The position numbers and the translations under genes were made by a program. From UBA6921 sp031370545 (lineage in GTDB: Bacteria > Pseudomonadota > Gammaproteobacteria > SG8-11): a stretch of 15,267 nt of DNA. The notes under the pieces are model-generated. The model ran no database searches. It was not told the origin of the DNA and saw only the letters and a program-made list of their open reading frames with translations. Shown one piece after another: positions 1 to 5,932 of this stretch. The stretch is taken from positions 1 to 15,267 of the forward strand of contig JANMQQ010000252.1 in the NCBI GenBank assembly GCA_031370545.1, in the 5' to 3' direction. Each line of letters opens with the position of its first letter. Position 1 is the first letter of the stretch.

Positions 1-1
1 G

Positions 2-1225
2 GTCGATTCAAACAGTGCCGAGATTCAAGTCGCCGGACCCGGGCAACTCTACGTCGAAGCGGGCCGTACTATCGATCTCGGGGCTTCAGCGGGATTTAGC
101 ACCATCGGAGCTCAGAAAAATCCCGCCCTGCCCGCGCAGCAAGGCGCCTCGATTACCGCCGTGGCCGGTGTTACGCAAGCTGCCGATTATAAGGGATTCA
201 TCCAGCGTTACCTGGTGGACAGCACGGCGTACTCCGAGTCATTGGTTACGTTCATGAAGGCGCGCGGTCTCGACACCACGGTTACCGCATTTGAACAACT
301 AGGTCGCAATGATCAGCGCGCGTTGCTGCTGGATATCTTTTTCAACGAGCTGCGCGAAGCGGGGCGCGCGGCGGCGCAGTCGTCAAGCAAGGAATACACG
401 CGCGGCCGCAGCGCGATTGCGAGTTTGTTCCCACAGGCCGCCGACGCGGCGGCGAACTATCACGGCGACGTGAATCTGTTTTTCAGCCGCATCTACACCC
501 TCGACGGCGGTGACATTAATTTATTGGTACCGGGGGGGCTGGTCAATGCGGGTTTGGCAAGTCTGCCGCCGGGATCGCCGATCAAAAGTCCGGCGGAAAA
601 AGGCATCGTCGCGCAAGCCACCGGCAGTGTACGTGCCTACAGCAGCGGCGATTTTCTGGTGAACCAGGAGCGGGTATTTACATTAAAAGGGGGCGACATT
701 CTGCTGTGGTCGGACCACGGCAATATCGACGCCGGTCGCGGCGCCAAGAGCGCGATCTCGGCGCCGGCACCGGTGCGCGTACTCCAGGATGATGGCAATT
801 ACAAGCTGACCTTCGCTGGTGCCGTGGCCGGCAGCGGCATCCGTGCCATCGTCACCGATCCGCTCGTGCATCCGGGCAATGTGGATCTGATCGCGCCGGA
901 CGGCAACGTCAATGCCGGTGACGCCGGGATCGGCTCGGCCGGTAATCTCACCATCGCCGCGCAACACGTGCTCGGCGCGGATAACATCCAGGTCGGCGGG
1001 GTATCGAGCGGCGTGCCGGTGGTTGACAGCGGCAGTTTTGCCTCCAGCCTGTCCGGTGTCGGCAACCTCGCCAACAGTGTAACCAAGAACACCGAGCAGG
1101 CGCTCGACGCCGTGAATAAATCAGATAATGCCGCGCCCATCGCCGACGCGGCGTTGACCTTTCTGGACGTCGAAGTGCTCGGCTACGGCGATGACAAGAA
1201 GGATGACAAGCCGACGCCGCCGTGA
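2..1225 (+). CDS. Filamentous haemagglutinin-type exoprotein, C-terminal part (5' end outside window)
   Basis: The frame is open from base 2 to the TGA at 1223-1225, giving the last ~407 residues of a larger protein. It is rich in Gly/Asn/Asp beta-helix-like repeats such as GGDINLLVPGG, GGDILLWSDHGNIDAGRG and GNVDLIAPDGNVNAGDAG. These are typical of secreted TpsA/filamentous haemagglutinin proteins, and this kind of C-terminus is usually annotated as the DUF3739 haemagglutinin family. The protein ends in a charged Lys/Asp/Pro tail. In known two-partner systems the N-terminal TPS domain is recognised by an outer-membrane TpsB pore and the beta-helix is displayed or released. Neither the TPS domain nor a TpsB gene is in this window. 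The 3' third is duplicated at 3006-3409. A Pho-box-like array starts at the stop codon. The family call is fairly sure; the exact role (adhesin or other) is not. Confidence 0.82.
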   Translation, partial: VDSNSAEIQVAGPGQLYVEAGRTIDLGASAGFSTIGAQKNPALPAQQGASITAVAGVTQAADYKGFIQRYLVDSTAYSESLVTFMKARGLDTTVTAFEQLGRNDQRALLLDIFFNELREAGRAAAQSSSKEYTRGRSAIASLFPQAADAAANYHGDVNLFFSRIYTLDGGDINLLVPGGLVNAGLASLPPGSPIKSPAEKGIVAQATGSVRAYSSGDFLVNQERVFTLKGGDILLWSDHGNIDAGRGAKSAISAPAPVRVLQDDGNYKLTFAGAVAGSGIRAIVTDPLVHPGNVDLIAPDGNVNAGDAGIGSAGNLTIAAQHVLGADNIQVGGVSSGVPVVDSGSFASSLSGVGNLANSVTKNTEQALDAVNKSDNAAPIADAALTFLDVEVLGYGDDKKDDKPTPP

Positions 1226-1262
1226 TCACGAACGTTGCTTCTGAATGTCAACACGCGGTCAT
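1225..1262 (+). promoter_or_regulatory. Candidate PhoB array, distal, upstream of the PstS-like gene
   Basis: Four 5-base half-sites are phased at exactly 11 bp: ATCAC (1225), TGCTT (1236, poor), GTCAA (1247) and GTCAT (1258). The 18-mer 1245-1262 matches the E. coli Pho box consensus at 12 of 18 positions by eye. The 38-base block matches the array at 4352-4389 at 28 of 38 positions, including the shared string TGTCAACAC. It begins on the adhesin stop codon, 230 bp upstream of the next gene. No good -10 hexamer follows at the expected 10 bp, so it may be an auxiliary or relic site. Confidence 0.5.
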
Positions 1263-1364
1263 GTTACGTGGAGCAAAACCGCGACCGGATGGACAAGAAC
1301 CGGATCGTGAGGCCTGCACGAGTGGGGCACGGCAGCAGGGGGCGTTTGTTACAGGGGTCGCGAC

Positions 1365-1382
1365 GTGTCACGCGGCTGTCAT
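1365..1382 (+). promoter_or_regulatory. Candidate Pho box, proximal, upstream of the PstS-like gene
   Basis: TGTCA (1366) and CTGTCAT (1376-1382) give half-sites GTCAC (1367) and GTCAT (1378) spaced 11 bp, with 12 of 18 positions matching the Pho box consensus. A GATCAT hexamer (1393-1398) lies 10 bp downstream, the spacing seen in PhoB-activated promoters where the box replaces the -35. The ATG of the PstS-like gene is 110 bp downstream. Confidence 0.55.
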
Positions 1383-1457
1383 GAATTTCTTCGATCATTG
1401 CGGTGAGCGCGGTACACGCCGATGAAGCTGCGGCACCGAGTCTACGGGCTGAACATC

Positions 1458-1473
1458 ACCGCTAATCAGCGGT
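1458..1473 (+). other. Short hairpin in the leader of the PstS-like gene
   Basis: ACCGCT and AGCGGT form a perfect 6-bp inverted repeat with an AATC loop. It ends 7 bases before the GGAG ribosome-binding site (1481-1484). It could affect translation, but its significance is unknown. Confidence 0.35.
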
Positions 1474-1492
1474 TCACTCTGGAGAAATTCTT

Positions 1493-2956
1493 ATGCAACT
1501 CAAGCAAATCACCCTCGTCGGCGGTCTGGCACTGGTTATGGGTCAAGCCTTGGCTCTTGGTCCGGCCACGACCCCGAATTCGATCATTCACGTTGTCGGC
1601 GCATCTGCGCAACAAGAATATTTCGAAAAAGTTGTGCTGCATCTTTGCACCTACTATGAAGCACAACAAATTCTTTTCAATCCATATCGGTACATAGGGC
1701 CTCCTTACTATCCGACCACGCCCGACGTGTACTACGACACCGCCACAGGGGGCAACAACCACCGCGCGATTTTCTGCAATGCTGGTTTCTATGGTCACAG
1801 CGAGAATGTTTTGTTCGAGTACAGCACACAGGGCGGTTCGTTCAGTGGCGTAAGTTCGGTTGCCAGGGGCGAATCACGCGCGCGCATGGTCGTTGACAGC
1901 GCCTGCGTTGCTACCGGCAAAATCTATCCCGATACGCCGCAATACCTGTGCCCCCACACCGTGAACGTGATTCCGGATGCGGGCCTGTCGGATGTCGAAC
2001 CGGCCCTGTTCCAGGGTATTAACTTACCAGCCGGTGCCAGCGCATTGACCACCAGCCAAGTGGGCAATCTGGCTTCGCTCAGCCAAGCTGCCGTCGTCTT
2101 CGGTATCGCAACCACCAACAACGTCAACACCGTGCAGCCGAATCTGTCACGTGCGCAAGTCACCACGTTGGCCATTGGCTCTTATGGCGACTGGGGTAAT
2201 GTCAATGCTGCGTTGGCGGGTAAGCCGGTTGTTGTTTGCCGTCGCGTGCCGGGTTCCGGTGCGCAAGCGGCGATGAACGCGTACTTTAGCGGGTTCCCGT
2301 GTACCAGTGCTTACGTCAATCCGGCCAATCACAACTCGAATTCGGTGACTAATGGAAGCGCGTATACCGTCATCGAGAACAGTAGCCAGGGCGCGGTGGC
2401 TGACTGCTTGAATGCGGCCTACAACGGTGGCGCCTTCACGGATGCCTACGGCACGGTGTTCAACTTGCCCGCAGGTTCGGCGGCGCTAGGAGTTCTCTCG
2501 GTCGAGAAACAACCCGGTGTCAGCGACAAGTGGAAATTCTCCAATCTCGACGGCACGGCCGCGACGGTGTTGAATGCCACTACCGGCGCATATGACTTCT
2601 ACGTCGAGAACAGCTTCCAGTATCGCAATAGAGATATTTGCGCTGGTGGCGCGAATGCAGGGCATGCGCCGCCTTGCCTCGGCGGCGAAACATTAGTGGT
2701 GGCACCTGTTTTTCCTAAACGCGAATACATTGACGCTATTATTCAGCGGCTGGGTGATCCAGTGGGCATGGTGGGTTACGCCGAATACGTTTTCACCCCT
2801 CAATACTATTATTATTTTTGGAAGCCGGCCCCGGGCGTAGCTGCATTGCCTTCGAATTACGCTCCGACCGCGTATTCCGCAGTTCCGGTCGCGGTTCCCG
2901 TGATGAAGGGCGAGCGCAACTACAACACCTGCGCGCCGTCGACGCTGTGGTACTAG
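1493..2956 (+). CDS. PstS-like periplasmic (secreted) phosphate-binding family protein
   Basis: 487 residues. GGAG at 1481-1484, 8 bases before the ATG, fixes the start. Residues 1-22 are a Sec signal peptide (MQLKQITLVGG...ALALG). The mature protein resembles type II substrate-binding proteins of the PstS class: IIHVVGASAQ near the start, LSRAQVTTLAIGSYGDWGNV in the middle, and VVCRRVPGSGAQAAMNAYF near residues 245-265. The Arg and Gly-Ser-Gly elements there are the type that binds oxyanions in PstS. It is longer than classical PstS (~320-350 residues) and has several cysteines. No ABC permease or ATPase genes are nearby, so it may be a stand-alone secreted phosphate binder (compare DING/LapA-type proteins, known for low-phosphate secretion) rather than a transporter component. 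Two candidate Pho boxes lie upstream, and the gene sits between the two adhesin tail copies. The fold is fairly likely; the ligand is inferred. Confidence 0.62.
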   Translation: MQLKQITLVGGLALVMGQALALGPATTPNSIIHVVGASAQQEYFEKVVLHLCTYYEAQQILFNPYRYIGPPYYPTTPDVYYDTATGGNNHRAIFCNAGFYGHSENVLFEYSTQGGSFSGVSSVARGESRARMVVDSACVATGKIYPDTPQYLCPHTVNVIPDAGLSDVEPALFQGINLPAGASALTTSQVGNLASLSQAAVVFGIATTNNVNTVQPNLSRAQVTTLAIGSYGDWGNVNAALAGKPVVVCRRVPGSGAQAAMNAYFSGFPCTSAYVNPANHNSNSVTNGSAYTVIENSSQGAVADCLNAAYNGGAFTDAYGTVFNLPAGSAALGVLSVEKQPGVSDKWKFSNLDGTAATVLNATTGAYDFYVENSFQYRNRDICAGGANAGHAPPCLGGETLVVAPVFPKREYIDAIIQRLGDPVGMVGYAEYVFTPQYYYYFWKPAPGVAALPSNYAPTAYSAVPVAVPVMKGERNYNTCAPSTLWY

Positions 2957-3005
2957 GCATGGTATCGCATTAACCAATCACAGGACGCACTGGACAATCG
3001 ATGCA

Positions 3006-3409
3006 TCGCTGTGGTGCCGTGCAAGGCAGCGGTATCCGTGCCATCGTCACCGATTCAAGGGAATGTTGATCTGATCGCGCCGGACGGCAACGTGAATGCC
3101 GGGGACGCCGGGATCGGTTCGGCCGGTAATCTCACCATCGCCGCGCAACACGTGCTCGGTGCGGATAACATTCAAGTTGGCGGAGTGTCGAGCGGGGTAC
3201 CGGTGGTTGACAGCGGCAGTTTTGCCTCCAGCCTGTCCGGCGTTGGCAACCTCGCCAACAGCGTGACCAAAAGCACCGAGCAAGCACTCGATTCCGTGAA
3301 CAAGTCAGACAACGCCGCGCCCATCGCCGACGCCGCGCTGACTTTCCTGGATGTTGAGGTGCTCGGCTACGGCGATGAAAAGAAGGATGACAAGCCCACG
3401 GCGCCGTGA
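3006..3409 (+). pseudogene. Broken second copy of the haemagglutinin 3' end
   Basis: This segment aligns with about 813-1225 of the upstream adhesin gene. The open frame from the GTG at 3011 to the TGA at 3407-3409 keeps the last ~117 residues (GNVDLIAPDG... to DEKKDDKPTAP), but everything before it is missing. The 5' part still encodes GSGIRAIVTD, in a different frame (from 3025). A stretch 11 bases shorter than in the first copy, just after that motif, shifts the frame. No ribosome-binding site or signal peptide is evident. Over the common 351 bases I count about 36 differences, of which about 32 are silent. The tail therefore diverged while still under protein-level selection and lost its 5' part later. 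It is convergent with the antitoxin gene, 10 bases away. Confidence 0.8.
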
Positions 3410-3419
3410 GGCAAGGGCA

Positions 3420-3737
3420 TCAAGCTTCCTTAAGCGGAACCAAACGCACTTGGAGTTCACAGCCGACGGCTTTCGCATAACGCTTGAGAGTTTCGAGCGA
3501 AGGAGCATGTTTCCCTGCGGACTCAAGCCTGGATACCGCGCTCTTTGTGGTACCCATACGCTCCGCGACTGCGTCCTGCGTTAGACCTGCGCGAGCACGC
3601 GCCTTGAGCATTTGGCTTGCGACCCGATACTCAAGCTCAAGCGCCACGTAAGCCTCAGAAAACCCCTTGCGGGTTTTAGCCTTCGCCAGAAACTCTTTGT
3701 GGTCGTGTGCAACCGGTTTGTACTTGAGATTAGCCAT
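3420..3737 (-). CDS. higA: HigA-type antitoxin, XRE-family helix-turn-helix
   Basis: 105 residues. The ATG at 3737 is preceded by a strong AAGGAGG inside the end of the toxin gene, and the two frames overlap by 8 bases, so translation is probably coupled. An XRE-type HTH occupies roughly residues 46-98 (LKARARAGLTQDAVAERMG, then TTKSAVSRLESAG and SLETLKRYAKAVG). In HigBA modules, known mainly from other members, the antitoxin neutralises the HigB mRNA-cleaving toxin and represses its own operon through the HTH. The toxin-first order and the palindrome upstream of the toxin gene fit this. The short N-terminal stretch (about 1-40) may contact the toxin. The family call is firm; the symbol is by analogy. 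Confidence 0.85.
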   Translation of the reverse strand: MANLKYKPVAHDHKEFLAKAKTRKGFSEAYVALELEYRVASQMLKARARAGLTQDAVAERMGTTKSAVSRLESAGKHAPSLETLKRYAKAVGCELQVRLVPLKEA

Positions 3738-4053
3738 TTTGCACCTCCTTAACGCGCTTGCGCGCCAGCTTTAATTCGCGCTCTGGTGTTTGCTGGGTCT
3801 TCTTGATAAAGGCGTGAACCACAACAATACGTTTACCAACAAGAAAGCAGTAGCAGGAGCGGCCAATTCCCGCCTTTCCACGCGGCCTCAATTCAAACAG
3901 ACCCTCGCCGAGGGCTTTTGAATGAGGCATACGAAGGTTCGGGCCATGCTCTACAAGTAACTCAACCAAACGTGCGTAGTCTGCCAAAATATCGGTCGGC
4001 CATGACTCGACTTCAGCGAGAACCCGCTCGTGAAAATACTCGATTTTATACAT
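3730..4053 (-). CDS. higB: HigB/RelE-type toxin (Gp49-like)
   Basis: About 107 residues from the ATG at 4053. The GTG immediately upstream (4056) would add one residue; there is no clear ribosome-binding site to decide. The sequence YKIEYFHERVLAEVESWP...LVEHGPNLRMPHSKALGEGLFELRPRGKAGIGRSCYCFLVGKRIVVVHAFIKKTQQTPERELKLARKR is typical of the phage Gp49-like/HigB branch of the RelE fold. The FELR, (I)GR, HAFIKK and TP..E motifs are all present in order. Known relatives cleave mRNA at the ribosome. All core elements are intact, so the toxin is probably active. It is first in a two-gene minus-strand operon with the antitoxin and sits 12-29 bases downstream of a palindromic operator. Confidence 0.85.
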   Translation of the reverse strand: MYKIEYFHERVLAEVESWPTDILADYARLVELLVEHGPNLRMPHSKALGEGLFELRPRGKAGIGRSCYCFLVGKRIVVVHAFIKKTQQTPERELKLARKRVKEVQNG

Positions 4054-4064
4054 CACGGTGCGAA

Positions 4065-4082
4065 GTTAGCATATTTGCTAAC
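4065..4082 (-). promoter_or_regulatory. Palindromic operator of the toxin-antitoxin operon
   Basis: GTTAGCA and TGCTAAC form a perfect 7-bp inverted repeat around TATT, ending 12 bases upstream of the toxin ATG. This size and position match the autorepression operators of HigA-type antitoxins. Binding is inferred, not shown. Confidence 0.65.
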
Positions 4083-4124
4083 AGCCCTGCAACGATGACA
4101 AGCCTGCACAATGAGGCGGCTAGT

Positions 4125-4306
4125 TGATAGAACTTAAATGTTGCATCCCATTTTTGTGGCGCGACGCGCCGTGCTCCTTTCCCCTGCAAGGGGAAGCCTG
4201 CGACTGCATGGGTGCGTTGTTCTGCCGTCACAAGGCCAACGTCCTCGTCCGGCTGAAAGCGATCAAGGACGCAGATGGGAACGCGGGCTTCCAGCCCGCC
4301 AAAATA
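4125..4306 (+). repeat. Intergenic composite repeat R1
   Basis: The element begins TGATAGAACTT, continues through GTGGCGCGACGCG and CTCCTTTCCCCTGCAAGGGG, and ends in the palindrome GCGGGCT-TCC-AGCCCGC (4283-4299) followed by AAAATA. The same order of blocks occurs at 7693-7876 (R2). Parts recur at 10013-10109 (R3, inverted), 11825-11942 (R4) and 15178-15240 (R5). No transposase is present. It is non-coding or possibly MITE/REP-like. Short reading frames across it are likely artefacts. Confidence 0.75.
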
Positions 4307-4351
4307 TTGTGTAGTCACAGTTTCATCGATTTCAAATGCACGTGCATTCGC

Positions 4352-4389
4352 TTCACGAAATCTTCATCTACCTGTCAACACACGGTCAT
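4352..4389 (+). promoter_or_regulatory. Candidate PhoB array A with four phased half-sites
   Basis: TTCAC (4352), TTCAT (4363), GTCAA (4374) and GTCAT (4385) are phased at exactly 11 bp. The 18-mer at 4372-4389 matches the Pho box consensus at 14 of 18 positions. A weak -10 candidate, GTAAAT, starts at 4400. The nearest downstream gene starts 487 bp away and has its own closer array (4734-4771), so this array has no obvious immediate target. Confidence 0.65.
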
Positions 4390-4733
4390 ATTGCGGCGCG
4401 TAAATACCCGACGGCGGCGCGCAGATTGGGCGGCATGCACTGAAGGGTGCTTACGCTTCCGGAAAGAAAACTGCGAGAACGCCCGAACTGTACGGAAGTG
4501 GACCACGGCGATCAATGATCGCGATTATGGCCAGGGAACTGTTTCAAACAAGGCCGGTATCGGCGGGCCGTCGGCAATGGCGGCCTCCGTTTATTAGCAG
4601 GAATTTCTCGATCATTCGGAGACTCCCGGTCGCGTTAGGTGTAGCCACACTCACATTGCGCAACGCATGTAATGCCTTCGAAGTACCACGTGTCAGCATT
4701 TCGTAATCACTCTGCATTCACCGTTTTATTTGT
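4390..4733. other. Non-coding stretch between two PhoB arrays
   Basis: I find no convincing gene here. Short open frames exist but lack ribosome-binding sites, family motifs and signal peptides. The bases just after array A and array B are loosely similar (TAAATACCCGACGG versus TCAATACCGAACCGTCG), and a block at 4600-4618 resembles 1383-1402 after the proximal Pho box of the PstS-like gene. The stretch could be a decayed promoter-plus-gene duplication or an unrecognised small RNA. Confidence 0.4.
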
Positions 4734-4771
4734 TTCACGAATTCTTCATCTGCTTGTAAATCCGCAGTCAT
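4734..4771 (+). promoter_or_regulatory. Candidate PhoB array B upstream of the PEP-CTERM gene
   Basis: TTCAC (4734), TTCAT (4745), GTAAA (4756) and GTCAT (4767) are phased at exactly 11 bp. The block matches array A at 30 of 38 positions. The last 18-mer alone scores only 10 of 18 against the Pho consensus, so the call rests on phasing and similarity to A. A GTCAAT hexamer starts 10 bp downstream (4782). The PEP-CTERM ATG is 105 bp downstream. Confidence 0.6.
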
Positions 4772-4823
4772 GTGGGAGTGCGTCAATACCGAACCGTCGC
4801 GCGTGGAAAAAATGTCACGCGCG

Positions 4824-4833
4824 ATTGGCCAAT
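4824..4833. promoter_or_regulatory. Palindrome ATTGGCCAAT in the PEP-CTERM gene leader
   Basis: A perfect 10-bp palindrome, 42 bases before the ATG at 4876. I find the identical 10-mer only once more in the window, at 8085-8094, 46 bases before the other CTERM-tailed gene. It may be a shared protein-binding site, or chance. Confidence 0.35.
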
Positions 4834-4875
4834 ACCTCACGTTTTATTTCTGCAAAAATCATAAGGAGCAAAGCA

Positions 4876-5634
4876 ATGCAGCAGCATCAAAAGTTACTCC
4901 GGCTCGCCGTGTTAAGCGGTGCGCTATGTGTGGTAGTCGATGGACAAGCGGCACCAGTACCGATGCTCGACTTTAATATGGCCTCTCCGACCTCCGGCAC
5001 TCTCAGCTACAGCGGTGTCGGTGGCGCTCCGCTGATCGGTGCCAACATTGCTGTCGACACGGTTGTTGGGCTAGACACGCCGCAGCATGATCTTAATCTC
5101 CCGAATGTCTGTCTCAGTTGTGTGGTGCAATTTACGACCGGCGCGTTTAATGTCTACAATGTGGTTGGGACGACGAAAGTCTGGGATTTCAGCGGCGGTG
5201 GAACCATCACCTTGAAAGGCGGAGTTGATTTCAGTGACAACAGCAGCTTGGCGGACATTGCCACCGGCACGACGTTACTAACTGGCACCTTTTCTGGAGC
5301 CACCGTGACGCAAGTAGGAACCGGGTCTTACACTTTTCGTGTTGCCTCCGGTGCGTTTACTGACATGAAGGATCCTCTGTTGCTTGCGTATTACGGATTA
5401 CCGACGAATGTCGTCTATGAGGGCGGTTTCAATCTGAGTTTTGCGGCAAATACAGGCTTAAATAATAGCTTTGCGAGCACGTCACTATTGTCGGGCGATA
5501 TCTACAATTCCCCGACCATGGTGTCTTTAGGTGGTCCCCCGGTGCCGGTCCCCGCAGCCCTCTGGTTATTGGGTAGCGGACTGATCGCGCTGGGTTCTTC
5601 ACGTGGGCTGCTGGGTCGTAAGGAAAGTGTCTAA
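4876..5634 (+). CDS. PEP-CTERM sorted secreted protein of unknown function
   Basis: 252 residues. AAGGAG at 4863-4868, 7 bases before the ATG at 4876, fixes the start; the frame is open further upstream but runs through the promoter. Residues 1-25 are a Sec signal peptide (MQQHQKLLRLAVLSGALCVVVDGQAA). The middle is Gly/Thr/Ser-rich and probably beta-sheet, with no recognised domain. The last ~32 residues are a CTERM signal: a VPVPAALW motif (variant of VPLPAA/VPEP), a hydrophobic span LLGSGLIALG and a basic end with RGLLGRK. In known systems such tails are processed by an exosortase (XrtA/EpsH type for PEP-CTERM) for surface display, often with extracellular polysaccharide. The only exosortase here looks like XrtH, so the cognate enzyme is probably elsewhere. 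A phased PhoB-type array lies 105 bp upstream. Confidence 0.8.
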   Translation: MQQHQKLLRLAVLSGALCVVVDGQAAPVPMLDFNMASPTSGTLSYSGVGGAPLIGANIAVDTVVGLDTPQHDLNLPNVCLSCVVQFTTGAFNVYNVVGTTKVWDFSGGGTITLKGGVDFSDNSSLADIATGTTLLTGTFSGATVTQVGTGSYTFRVASGAFTDMKDPLLLAYYGLPTNVVYEGGFNLSFAANTGLNNSFASTSLLSGDIYNSPTMVSLGGPPVPVPAALWLLGSGLIALGSSRGLLGRKESV

Positions 5635-5672
5635 CCAGACATTGAAAAAATCTGTCTGAGATTGATTCGGTA

Positions 5673-5702
5673 CGTGGGGCCGAAGAAAATTCGAGCCCCG
5701 CG
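5673..5702 (+). terminator. Hairpin downstream of the PEP-CTERM gene
   Basis: CGTGGGGC-CGAA, loop GAAAA, then TTCG, a bulged A and GCCCCGCG form a ~12-bp stem 38 bases after the stop codon. No T-run follows, so it may be an mRNA-stabilising stem or a weak terminator. A smaller stem CAGACA/TGTCTG lies at 5636-5658. Confidence 0.4.
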
Positions 5703-5857
5703 TCAACGTCAAAACTTCCGCACTGAAGTTCGCATTACATTTGCCACAACAAATTATAGAAATAGTGCTGATCTTGCGCCGCCTGATTGCCACCTCTGGC
5801 ATCACGCATCGAGCCCGCGTTGCATGTATTTCTGGCTCGCATGCACATGACGCCGAA

Positions 5858-5875
5858 CTGCAATCAAATTGTCAT
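5858..5875 (+). promoter_or_regulatory. Candidate Pho box upstream of the PhoX-like gene
   Basis: The 18-mer CTGCAATCAAATTGTCAT matches the Pho box consensus at 14 of 18 positions, with a clean distal TTGTCAT half. A TACTTT -10 candidate begins at 5886, exactly 10 bp downstream. The ATG is 57 bp after the box. Confidence 0.65.
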
Positions 5876-5932
5876 ACAGCGCGTTTACTTTTCGCAGCGG
5901 TATAACAAATGTAACTTTCAGGAGGTTGTGCA

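Noticed and set aside
4046..4318. 90-residue minus-strand frame with FGGLEARVPICVLDRFQ
   Set aside because: It is a translation of repeat R1; similar frames arise from R2 and R3. Not a gene.
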